A stretch of DNA of 64,000 bases from Ancylobacter novellus DSM 506 (GTDB taxonomy: Bacteria > Pseudomonadota > Alphaproteobacteria > Rhizobiales > Xanthobacteraceae), in the NCBI RefSeq assembly GCF_000092925.1, contig NC_014217.1, forward strand, positions 558,001 to 622,000. Direction: 5' to 3'. Positions 26,896 to 35,109 of this stretch are shown here, one piece after another. Under the pieces are notes generated by a model that made no database searches, was not told the origin of the DNA, and worked only from the letters and a program-made list of their open reading frames with translations. The first letter of the stretch is position 1, and each line of letters starts with the position of its first letter. Made by a program: the position numbers and the translations under genes.

Positions 26896-28287
26896 TCATT
26901 TGACGAGGATTGGAGCCGCATCGCTCTGGATCGGCGGTGAGGCGACGAGCGCCGGCGGCAGCTGGTGGACGGTGCCGCGGGGACCGGGGCGGCCGATGTT
27001 CACCAGGCGGAAGCCGAAGCGACGGGCGAGCTCCGGCGGATAGATGTTGCGCAGATCGACCATGACGGGGGTGCGCATGATCCGGTGCAGGCGGCCGAGG
27101 TCGAGCGAGCGCAGCTCGTTCCATTCGGTCATCAGCACGACCACGTCGGCATCGGCGGCGCATTCATAGGGATCGCCGTGAAACGCCACGTTGCCCAGCC
27201 GGTCGCGCGCCTGCCGCAGGCCCTGCGGGTCGTAGGCCGCGATCTCGGCGCCCGCGCGCTGCAGGTGGCGGATCAGCGGGATCGACGGCGCGTCGCGCAT
27301 GTCGTCGGTGTCCGGCTTGAAGGTCAGGCCGAGCACTGCGATCTTCATGCCGATCACCGAGCCGCCGGCCGCCTCGATCACCTTCTGCGCCATGCGGTGC
27401 TTGCGGGCGTTGTTGGCGGCGACGGTGCCTTCGACCACCCGCAGCGGCACGCCGTATTCCTGCGCGGTGTGCAGCAGGGCGCAGGTGTCTTTCGGGAAGC
27501 AGGACCCGCCATAGCCGGGCCCGGCGCGCAGGAAGGCACCGCCGATGCGGCTGTCGAGCCCGACGGCGGCGGCGAGTTCGGTCACGTCGCCCTCGACCTT
27601 CTCGCACAGGTCGGCCATCTCGTTGATGAAGCTGATCTTGGTGGCGAGAAAGGCGTTGGCGGCGTACTTGATCAGCTCGGAGGTGCGCCGGCGGGTGACG
27701 ATCTGCGGCGCACCGGTGGCACGCAGCGGCAGATAGAGTTTGCGCAGCGTTTCCTCCGCCTTGGCGTCCTCGACGCCGAACACGATCCGGTCGGGAGACT
27801 GGAAGTCGGCGAGGGCGGACCCCTCGCGCAGGAATTCGGGGTTCGAGGCGACCGAAAACGACATGTCGGGACGCGTCCGCCGGATGATCTCCTCGACCGC
27901 GTCGCCGGTGCCCACCGGCACGGTCGATTTGACGACCACGGTGAGCGGACCCGTCATGGCATTGGCGATGTCCTTCGCCGCGCCGTACACGAGCGAGAGA
28001 TCGGGCTCGCCGTCACTGTCCCGCGGCGGGGTGCCGACGCAGATGAACGCGGCTTCCGTGCCGTCCAGGGCTTCGCGGGCCTGGGTGGTGACGGTGAGGC
28101 GGCCCGCGGCGATGTTGCGCCGGAGAAGCTCCTCGATGCCCGGCTCGTAGATCGGGCTCCTGCCGGCGCGCAGCTTTTCCACCGTGGCCGCGTTCGTATC
28201 GACGCAGACAACGCGGTTGCCCATATCGGCAAAGCACACGCCGGCGACCAGGCCGACATAGCCGGTTCCTATGACTGCGACTTTCAT
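26896..28287 (-). CDS. ugd: UDP-glucose 6-dehydrogenase
   Basis: 463 residues. The ATG at 28287 overlaps the GT2 stop by 4 bases and gives the canonical start MKVAVIGTGYVGLV; a longer open frame is rejected. The NAD fold GTGYVG is at residues 7-12, and the catalytic cysteine is C263 in GYGGSCFPKD. It oxidises UDP-glucose twice to UDP-glucuronate in the cytoplasm, the precursor that the nearby decarboxylase turns into UDP-xylose. It is fourth in the operon. The family assignment is secure. Confidence 0.95.
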   Translation of the reverse strand: MKVAVIGTGYVGLVAGVCFADMGNRVVCVDTNAATVEKLRAGRSPIYEPGIEELLRRNIAAGRLTVTTQAREALDGTEAAFICVGTPPRDSDGEPDLSLVYGAAKDIANAMTGPLTVVVKSTVPVGTGDAVEEIIRRTRPDMSFSVASNPEFLREGSALADFQSPDRIVFGVEDAKAEETLRKLYLPLRATGAPQIVTRRRTSELIKYAANAFLATKISFINEMADLCEKVEGDVTELAAAVGLDSRIGGAFLRAGPGYGGSCFPKDTCALLHTAQEYGVPLRVVEGTVAANNARKHRMAQKVIEAAGGSVIGMKIAVLGLTFKPDTDDMRDAPSIPLIRHLQRAGAEIAAYDPQGLRQARDRLGNVAFHGDPYECAADADVVVLMTEWNELRSLDLGRLHRIMRTPVMVDLRNIYPPELARRFGFRLVNIGRPGPRGTVHQLPPALVASPPIQSDAAPILVK

Positions 28288-30227
28288 TGCGTTCTCCCAG
28301 AATTGCGCCTGTGCGGCGATTGGTCGGCCTGTTGGTCGACGGACGGGGACGGGGTCCCCTGCTGGGGCCTCTCGGCCCAGGGCATCACGAAGATGAGCTT
28401 GCGGGTGCCGTAGCCGAGGCCAGCCCCGGCGGCGGAAAAGACGGTGTAGGTGTACGAGACCGGCAGGGCGCCCCAGGCGAGGGCGCCGAGACCTTCCGGC
28501 CCGCGCTGGACGGCGGCCGTGAGAGGCAGCGCGAGCAGCGCGGCGACGAGCCCGACCTCCATCGGCCTGCGGCCGCGCGGGCCTCGGCCTTCCGGGTTCT
28601 CGATCCGGTGACGCACCAGGATGACGAGGACCAGGACGGCGTAGAGCACCGCGTTGACGATGGCGAAGATGTAGAAGCCGCTCGCCGGCCCGGCATCGTC
28701 CAGCAGCAGCACCGGCGCGGCCGATCCGAGCGAGATCGCCACATATGGGGCGACCACGCGCAGCGGCACGGGCTCGACCGTTCCCTTCCCCTTTGGTGTG
28801 ACACGGAAATCGACGAAGGAGCCGGTGAAGAAGTCGCGCAGCGCGTAGATCGTGCCGAGCAGCGACCAGGGCCATTTCGCGAGGACGAAGAGGATCTCCT
28901 CCCAGCTGAGCACCCGTGCATTCGCCGGGCGCAGCCAGCCGCCGGCCCGCCAGCGATAGATCATGCACAACAGCACCACAGACATCGGCGCGTAGTGCAC
29001 GACGAAGTCGTAATAGGTGACGTCGGCGAAATGCTCGCGGCTGGCGAGGGCCACCACCGGCATCAGGAAGAGCACGGCCCAGATGCTAGAATAGAGCGGA
29101 TACCAGAGCTGGCAGAACAGGAACTGGAAGCGCAGGCGCGCGGGCAGCAGCGGCACGAGCGCGGGCGAGTAGCGCAGCAGGATGGTGACCAGGCTGCGCG
29201 CCCACTGGAACTCCTGCGTCGCAAGATCCGCGAAGCTGCGCGGGCCGTCGCCATTGGCGATGGCATCGATGGCATGGACGCCGCGCCAGCCGCCGGCGTT
29301 CATCATCAGCGTGGTGGAATGGTCCTCGGCCAGTTCCGGGCCAAGCCCGCCAATGGTCTCCAGCGCCTCGGTGCGCACCGCATAGTGCGAGCCAATGCAC
29401 AGCGGCGCCCAGCCGCCCGTGTAGCCGGCCTGAAGCGGGCCGTGCATCGACGCTTCGGCGTAGAGGCGCGCGCGCGCCGCCCAGCTCTCACCGGCATTGC
29501 GGTTGCAGATGCTCGGCGCCGATACATAACCGATCCGCGGATCGCTGAAGGGCGCGAGCATGCGCTCGAGATAGTGCCGGCTCGGCACATGATCGGCGTC
29601 CATCTGGACGACGAAGTCGTACAGCCGGTAGCCGAAATGATCGTAGAAATAGGCGAGGTTGCCTTCCTTGCAGCGCACCCGGCGCGGCCATTCCTCCCGC
29701 TGATAGTCGTCGACGCCCCTGCGCGTCGAGACCCGGACGCCGTGCGTCGCGCACCAGTCCAGGGTTTCGGCCGAGGGATCCTCGTCCGCCAGCCAGGTGT
29801 CGTGGGGGTAGGGCTGCGCGATCATGGCTTCGAGCGTGCGCGCCACGACCTCGAACGGCTCGGACGGCGCCTTCGTCACCACCATGGCGACGGTGCTGCC
29901 CTCCGGCAGCTGCGCGAGGCCGGCCGGTTTGCGGCTGCCGACGAAGACCGTGAAGAAGTAGATCGGCATCAGCGTCAGCCAGGCGAAGGGCAGGCTCGCG
30001 AAGATGAAGCGTCCGACGCTGGTGATATGGGCGGGGTCGAGCCACCAAAGCCAGAAGAAGAGATAGGCGGCGGTCCACGCGGAAATGGCGAGGAACAGCT
30101 CGACCCGCTGCGGCGGCGAGAGGAGCGGCACGAGCGCCGCGCGCGGACGGTTGTAGCGCCGCCGGTCGGCGAAGGCTTCGGGCCGGTCGTCCGCTGCCGA
30201 GAGGATGAGGGGAGGGACCTCGTTCAC
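28284..30227 (-). CDS. Membrane GT2 polysaccharide synthase (cellulose-synthase-like)
   Basis: 647 residues. Two or three N-terminal membrane helices precede a cytoplasmic GT2 domain, and several more helices follow. GT2 motifs are D150 in the LADEDPS segment, the DAD of QMDADH at 210-212, E301/D302 of LAEDHSTT and the QEFQW at 338-342, which correspond to the D,D,D,QxxRW set of processive synthases. It would polymerise nucleotide sugars and move the chain across the membrane. No PilZ domain is evident. It overlaps both neighbours by 4 bases. The polymer is unknown, perhaps arabinose- or xylose-containing given the epimerase and decarboxylase. Confidence 0.9.
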   Translation of the reverse strand: MNEVPPLILSAADDRPEAFADRRRYNRPRAALVPLLSPPQRVELFLAISAWTAAYLFFWLWWLDPAHITSVGRFIFASLPFAWLTLMPIYFFTVFVGSRKPAGLAQLPEGSTVAMVVTKAPSEPFEVVARTLEAMIAQPYPHDTWLADEDPSAETLDWCATHGVRVSTRRGVDDYQREEWPRRVRCKEGNLAYFYDHFGYRLYDFVVQMDADHVPSRHYLERMLAPFSDPRIGYVSAPSICNRNAGESWAARARLYAEASMHGPLQAGYTGGWAPLCIGSHYAVRTEALETIGGLGPELAEDHSTTLMMNAGGWRGVHAIDAIANGDGPRSFADLATQEFQWARSLVTILLRYSPALVPLLPARLRFQFLFCQLWYPLYSSIWAVLFLMPVVALASREHFADVTYYDFVVHYAPMSVVLLCMIYRWRAGGWLRPANARVLSWEEILFVLAKWPWSLLGTIYALRDFFTGSFVDFRVTPKGKGTVEPVPLRVVAPYVAISLGSAAPVLLLDDAGPASGFYIFAIVNAVLYAVLVLVILVRHRIENPEGRGPRGRRPMEVGLVAALLALPLTAAVQRGPEGLGALAWGALPVSYTYTVFSAAGAGLGYGTRKLIFVMPWAERPQQGTPSPSVDQQADQSPHRRNSGRTQ

Positions 30228-31210
30228 GAGAGCCCCCCATTGGCATGATAGCGCACGGCGGTGGCCACGATCGCGTCGAGGTCCGAATGGCGGGGCGCGA
30301 AGCCGAGAAGGTCGCGCGCCCGCGTGATGTCGGCATAGAGGGCGGGCGGATCGCCGCTACGCCGCGGCGCGACGTGGATCGGCACGCCGCAGTTCATCTG
30401 GCGCTCGACAGCGCGGATCAGCTGGAGAATCGAGGTTCCCGTGCCCGAGCCCAGATTGGCCGTGAGATTGTGGCCGCCGCTCAGCAGGTGGTCGAGCGCG
30501 CGAACATGGGCTTCGGCGAGATCGCTCACATGGACGAAATCCCGCACGCAGGTGCCGTCGGCGGTCGGGTAGTCGTCGCCGTAGATCGCCAGCGGCCCGG
30601 CCTGGCCCAGTGCAGCCATGATCGCCAGGGGCACGACGTGGGTCTCGGGATCGTGCCGTTCGCCGAGTTCGAGCTGGGGGTCGGCGCCGGCAGCATTGAA
30701 GTAGCGCAGGATGGCGAAGTGCAGCCCGTTCGCATTCGCCTCGTCGGCGAGCATTTCTTCCGCCACGAGCTTGGTCCGACCGTAGGGGTTGATCGGGCAT
30801 TGCTCGGCGCTCTCCGAGACGGGGAGGTGATCTGGGATGCCGTAGGTGGCGCAGGAACTGGAGAAGACGAGGTGGCGCACCTCCGCGAGCCGGCATGCCT
30901 CGAGCAGCGACAGCGTGCCGCCCACATTGGTGCGGTAGTAGCGCGCGGGGATCGATACCGACTCGCCCACATAGGCCAACGCCGCGAAGTGGATGACGGC
31001 GCTGATGCCGTGGGCGCGCATCGCCTCGGCCAGCCTCTGCGTATCGAGTATGTCGCCATGCACGAAGGGGCCCCACCGCACCGCGTCGCGGTGGCCGAGG
31101 GACAGATTGTCGAAGGCGACCGGGCGGAAGCCGTTGGCCGCGAGCGCCTTGCAGGCGTGGCTGCCGATGTAGCCGGCTCCGCCGGTGACGAGTATACGGG
31201 GCGCGTTCAT
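30224..31210 (-). CDS. GalE-like NDP-sugar 4-epimerase (UDP-glucose or UDP-xylose)
   Basis: 328 residues of the extended SDR family. The NAD motif GGAGYIGS is at residues 10-17 and the catalytic pair YGRTK gives Y143 and K147. GalE proteins interconvert UDP-glucose and UDP-galactose, and close homologues (UXE) convert UDP-xylose to UDP-L-arabinose. The stop overlaps the GT2 start by 4 bases, and the start lies inside the end of the UDP-glucuronate decarboxylase gene (4-base overlap). That coupling favours the UXE activity. Sequence alone does not separate the two. Confidence 0.88.
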   Translation of the reverse strand: MNAPRILVTGGAGYIGSHACKALAANGFRPVAFDNLSLGHRDAVRWGPFVHGDILDTQRLAEAMRAHGISAVIHFAALAYVGESVSIPARYYRTNVGGTLSLLEACRLAEVRHLVFSSSCATYGIPDHLPVSESAEQCPINPYGRTKLVAEEMLADEANANGLHFAILRYFNAAGADPQLELGERHDPETHVVPLAIMAALGQAGPLAIYGDDYPTADGTCVRDFVHVSDLAEAHVRALDHLLSGGHNLTANLGSGTGTSILQLIRAVERQMNCGVPIHVAPRRSGDPPALYADITRARDLLGFAPRHSDLDAIVATAVRYHANGGLS

Positions 31211-32217
31211 GCGACGGCCTCCCGCACGCCCGGCTCCCGGACCAGTTCCTCGCGGAAATAGTCGATGGTGAGCGCGAGCCCTGCTTCCAGGGAAATGGTG
31301 GGAACCCAGCCCAGCAGGCGCGTCGCCTCGCTGATGTCCGGGCAGCGCCGGCGCGGATCGTCCACCGGCAGCGGACGGTGGGAGATGCGCGAGGACGATC
31401 CGGTCATGCGCTGCACGACGCCGGCGAAGTCCTGGATGGTCCGCTCGTCGGGATTGCCGATATTAACCGGTCCTTCCACGCCGTCAGGCGTCGCCATCAG
31501 GCGTATGAGCGCTTCCACGGTCTCGTCGACGTAGCAGAAGGAACGTGTCTGCGAGCCGTCGCCATAGACGGTCATGTCGGTCCCGCGCAGCGCCTCGATG
31601 ATGAGGTTCGAGGTCACCCGCCCGTCGTCGCCGCGCATGCGCGGCCCGTAGGTGTTGAAGATGCGGGCGATCTTGATGCGGGTGCCGAAACGGCGCGCAT
31701 AGTCGAAGAATAGGCTTTCGGCACAGCGCTTTCCTTCGTCATAGCAGGCGCGCGGGCCGGTGGGGTCGACATGGCCCCAATACGCCTCCGGCTGCGGGCT
31801 GACCTGCGGATCGCCGTAGATTTCGGAGGTCGACGCCTGCAGGATGCGCGCGCCGTTTTCCGTGGCCAGCTTCAGCAGGTTCAGCGCCCCGAGAACGCTC
31901 GTTTTGGTGGTGTGCACCGGATCGGCGGCATAGGCCGTGGGCGAGGCCGGGCATGCGAGATTGTAGATTTGGTCGACATCCACGGCGATCGGATCGATCA
32001 CGTCGTGGCGGATGAGCGAGAAACGCGGATGGCCGACCAGATGCTCGACGTTGTGTCGTCGGCCGGTTGAGAAATTGTCCAGACAAATCACATAGGCTCC
32101 ACCTTCGATCAATCGGTCGCAAAGGTGTGAGCCAATAAAGCCAGCGCCTCCGGTGATTAAAACTCTCCGATCGTGCGACGCGTCGGCGACGTCATGGATC
32201 GTGAGGATACGCGTCAT
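31207..32217 (-). CDS. uxs: UDP-glucuronate decarboxylase (UDP-xylose synthase)
   Basis: 336 residues from the ATG at 32217, placed five bases after AAGGAACG; an ATG at 32229 is less likely. The NAD motif GGAGFIGS is at residues 23-30 and the catalytic pair is Y159/K163 in YDEGK, the hallmark of the UXS branch. It decarboxylates UDP-glucuronate to UDP-xylose in the cytoplasm. It is the first gene of an operon with the epimerase, GT2, UDP-glucose dehydrogenase and GH26-like hydrolase. There are several hundred bases of AT-richer upstream DNA where the promoter must lie. Confidence 0.93.
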   Translation of the reverse strand: MTRILTIHDVADASHDRRVLITGGAGFIGSHLCDRLIEGGAYVICLDNFSTGRRHNVEHLVGHPRFSLIRHDVIDPIAVDVDQIYNLACPASPTAYAADPVHTTKTSVLGALNLLKLATENGARILQASTSEIYGDPQVSPQPEAYWGHVDPTGPRACYDEGKRCAESLFFDYARRFGTRIKIARIFNTYGPRMRGDDGRVTSNLIIEALRGTDMTVYGDGSQTRSFCYVDETVEALIRLMATPDGVEGPVNIGNPDERTIQDFAGVVQRMTGSSSRISHRPLPVDDPRRRCPDISEATRLLGWVPTISLEAGLALTIDYFREELVREPGVREAVA

Positions 32218-32641
32218 CGTTCCTTGCATGATGCAGAACCTTAGGACCAAATATAGTTGGCGGATTTAGGCTGTCGGATTGAGCGCGTGACAGCGAGATG
32301 CAGGCAGATACGACGACGCGTTCCTGCGAAATGCTAGGATCGTAAATTGCGCGGTGTACTTAGTGCATGAGGCTGCACCGCTCAGGGTGCCTTTCGCTTC
32401 TTCACAAGATATCCAACTCCTGTAATGCCACCGGCATTGGTGGATAGGATCATTAGATAACAATTCAAAATTACATCAAACTTACATCGTTTCTTAAGAT
32501 TCGGTGGAATCGGGGGGGTGACGTGCCGATTTTTGGTCGGATTTCGACCCGACGGGCGTCGAGTCCCTCATGCTGAGCGGCCAAAGCAGCTGATCCGATC
32601 TGCGGAGTTCGTGCGGGCCCCCGATGCAGGCTTCGTGCCGA
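32218..32641. other. Intergenic region upstream of the polysaccharide operon
   Basis: A 424-base gap between the histidine kinase (ends at 32642) and uxs. The stretch 32400-32500 is AT-rich for this genome (for example ATTAGATAACAATTC) and is the probable promoter area for uxs. A 5-base inverted repeat, CCACC/GGTGG, sits near 32430-32445. I see no credible gene; a 65-residue open frame on the minus strand has no features. Confidence 0.5.
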
Positions 32642-33994
32642 TCAAGCCGAGTTGATCCACCGGATCGCAAATATGCTGCCGCCCCCCGCACGCGCCTCCA
32701 CGCTGGCCACGGCGTGGTGGCGGGCGGCGATCTCGGCGACAATGGCGAGCCCGAGACCGGTGCCGGAACTCGCCGTGTTGGGGCTGCGCTGAAAACGCTC
32801 GAAGATGGCCATGCGCTCGTCGGGCGGCACGCCCTGGCCGCGATCGAGCACATAGATCGCGGGCTCGGATGTCACCTGGACGTCGATCGGCGTTCCCGCC
32901 GGCGTATGCGAGAGCGCGTTCTCCACGAGGTTGGTGACCGCCAGCGCAATCGCCTGCGCGTTGCCACGGACCATGATCGGTCGATTGGGCGCCGTCATTT
33001 CCATGCGGCGCCCGTCCTGCATCGCCAGCGGGCCGAGCAACGCCACCGCGTGGCGCACCACCCTGGCAAGATCGATGTCCTCGTCTATCGCCAGCGGCTT
33101 GGCGTCCAGCCTTGCCACCTGCAGCAGCTGGGAGACGGATCGACTGAGACGGGCCGTGTCCAGGACGAGGCTTTCCTTTGCCGGTCCCTCCGGCAGCATG
33201 TCGATGCGTGCCATGAGCACGGCTACCGGCGTGCGCAGTTCGTGCGCCGCATCGGTGGTGAAGCGCCGCTCGACGTCATAGGCGCGGGCCAACCGAGCCA
33301 GTGCGGCGTTGACCGCCTTGACGAGGGGCGTGATCTCGCGCGGCAGCCCGTGGGCCGAGATCTGCGCCTCCTGTCCCCCGGGCGTGATCGTCCGCGCATC
33401 TTCCGCCGCTCGCGCGATCGGACGGAAGGCCCGGTTGAGCGTGTGCATCATCACGAGCAGCGCCACCAGCAGCAGGGGCAGCGCGAGCCACAGCGTGAAC
33501 CCCGCGACTTCGCGGACGATGCTGTCGAAGAGGACGTTCTCGTGCGAGCTGTCCTGGGCGACAACGATGCGATAGCCGTCGGCGTTCGTCGAATAGGTGT
33601 ACCAGGGGGCGCCTCCCGCACGGGGCACGAGGAAGAACTCCCCCGGCGGGACGATCGTGGCATTGGTAGCCAGGGACGCGGCCAGCGGCGACGATGCGGT
33701 GACGACTGTGCCGTCGCGCTCCAGCACGAGGTAGAAATAGGAATCATTGGAACGCGTATACGCGGCGGCGAGCACCTCCGGCAGCGTCAGCACGGGCGGC
33801 GTGACGCGGGTGTCGAGGCCGCGCACGATGTCGGCGGCCTGGTCCTGCAATGCCCGATGGTGCAGCGAGCCGACGGTCCACCAAGAGAAGAAGAGGAAGG
33901 CGATCGGCGGGCCGAGCACGGCTATGGCGAGCACGACAAGCAACCGCGTTGCCAGCCGGCGCTTCAGAGACCACGAGCGCGAACCGAGGCTCAC
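32642..33994 (-). CDS. Two-component sensor histidine kinase, QseC/TctE type
   Basis: 450 residues. Membrane helices near residues 17-40 and 164-185 flank a periplasmic sensor of about 125 residues. The HAMP segment follows, then the H-box with phospho-acceptor H251 (DAAHELRTP), an N-box (NLVENALSHTP) and a G-box (GTGLGLAIV). It autophosphorylates on a periplasmic signal and passes phosphate to the adjacent regulator, whose gene it overlaps by 4 bases. QseC/TctE-like kinases often control transporter genes or respond to cations or carboxylates. The ligand is unknown. Confidence 0.93.
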   Translation of the reverse strand: MSLGSRSWSLKRRLATRLLVVLAIAVLGPPIAFLFFSWWTVGSLHHRALQDQAADIVRGLDTRVTPPVLTLPEVLAAAYTRSNDSYFYLVLERDGTVVTASSPLAASLATNATIVPPGEFFLVPRAGGAPWYTYSTNADGYRIVVAQDSSHENVLFDSIVREVAGFTLWLALPLLLVALLVMMHTLNRAFRPIARAAEDARTITPGGQEAQISAHGLPREITPLVKAVNAALARLARAYDVERRFTTDAAHELRTPVAVLMARIDMLPEGPAKESLVLDTARLSRSVSQLLQVARLDAKPLAIDEDIDLARVVRHAVALLGPLAMQDGRRMEMTAPNRPIMVRGNAQAIALAVTNLVENALSHTPAGTPIDVQVTSEPAIYVLDRGQGVPPDERMAIFERFQRSPNTASSGTGLGLAIVAEIAARHHAVASVEARAGGGSIFAIRWINSA

Positions 33995-34665
33995 GATGCT
34001 TCTTCCAGCAGGTAGCCGATACCGCGCAGCGTATGGATTTCAGGGCTCGCACCGGCCCCCGTCAGCTTGCGGCGCAGCCGATGCAGTAGAACCTCGACCG
34101 CGTTGGATTCGAGCTCGTCGTCAAAGCTGTAGAGCGCGCGCTCGATGCATTCCCGCGTGAGGACGCGACCAGACCGCCGCATGAAGAGTTCGAGGAGCCC
34201 CAGTTCACGGCGCGAAAGCGGGAGCGGCGCGTGGGAGACGGTGACGCTGCGGTCCGCCGTGTTCAGCGCGACGTTCCCGACGATGATATTGGCGCCGAGC
34301 GCCTGGTTCGGACGGCGCAGCAGAGCCCGTAGCCGCGCCACCAGTTCGTCCATATGGAAGGGCTTGAGCACGTAGTCGTCGCCGCCCTGCTCAAGTCCGC
34401 GCACCCGGTCCGCCAGATTGTCGCGGGCGGTGAGGATCAGGACGGGAATGGCCAGGCCCCTGGCGCGCTGCCGCCTGAGTAGGTCGAGGCCATCGCCATC
34501 GGGCAGCCGCAGGTCGAGCACGGCGATGTCATAGCCCTCAGTGTTCAGCGCGGCCTCGGCGTCGGCCACGGTCCGGGCGCGATCGACGGCGAAGCCGGCG
34601 GCCCTCAGTCCGGCGTCGAGTAGGCCGGCGAGTTCGCGTTCATCTTCCACCAGCAGGAGACGCAT
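33991..34665 (-). CDS. OmpR-family response regulator
   Basis: 224 residues. The receiver domain has the acid pocket E7-D8, phospho-acceptor D51 (VLDLRLPDGDG) and a conserved lysine (LKPF). A winged helix with the TLRGIGYLL turn closes the protein. It is the first gene of a two-gene operon with the histidine kinase. It lies next to the polysaccharide operon, which it may control, but no binding site is identifiable. Confidence 0.94.
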   Translation of the reverse strand: MRLLLVEDERELAGLLDAGLRAAGFAVDRARTVADAEAALNTEGYDIAVLDLRLPDGDGLDLLRRQRARGLAIPVLILTARDNLADRVRGLEQGGDDYVLKPFHMDELVARLRALLRRPNQALGANIIVGNVALNTADRSVTVSHAPLPLSRRELGLLELFMRRSGRVLTRECIERALYSFDDELESNAVEVLLHRLRRKLTGAGASPEIHTLRGIGYLLEEAS

Positions 34666-35109
34666 TGCTTCGATCTCATCACTTCACGGCCATCACGTGT
34701 GGAGGGGTATTCAGATGCTGTGGTCATAAGTAAAAACCGTCCATCCAAAGCTATCGTACGGGAGTGGTGAGGGTGGATCCTTGGCCGATACAATCCACCT
34801 CGCCACACAATGTCATGTTTTGCTCTAGGGAAGCGAATGTCATTGATCCTTCTCAAACATTTGAACGACATCTGACGTCAAAAGATATGATTTTTATTGC
34901 CTTTCTTGTCCGTACATTATGATCGGGAAGAAGTTGTCGGGTATATTATGCAGGATGCCGGTAAATTTCGTTGGCGTGCATACGAGCGGGGCGCCGCTTT
35001 CCCGGCGCTGCGGCCTGTCGGCCGATGTGTTCGTCCAGTTTACTGGTTGGAAAGCTGATCCGCCGCCGTGCCGGCGCCCTCGGGGGGGGGCGGCGGCGCG
35101 AGCGCCGCT
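34666..35109. other. AT-richer intergenic region with an FNR/FixK-like half-perfect site
   Basis: A 444-base gap between the response regulator and the GGDEF-EAL gene. It is AT-richer than its surroundings around 34820-34930. TTGAT-CCTT-CTCAA at 34843-34856 matches the FNR/FixK consensus TTGAT-N4-ATCAA at 9 of 10 positions, about 180 bases upstream of the response regulator. A G10 run lies at about 35082-35091. A 64-residue open frame on the plus strand shows no features. No other element is visible. Confidence 0.4.

Noticed and set aside
26897..28968. A start for UDP-glucose dehydrogenase more than 200 codons upstream of 28287.
   Set aside because: The extra part is low-complexity and overlaps the GT2 gene; the ATG at 28287 gives the canonical N-terminus MKVAVIGTGYVG.
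32266..32463. A 65-residue open frame on the minus strand in the uxs upstream region.
   Set aside because: No ribosome site, no conserved pattern, and it lies in AT-rich promoter-like DNA.
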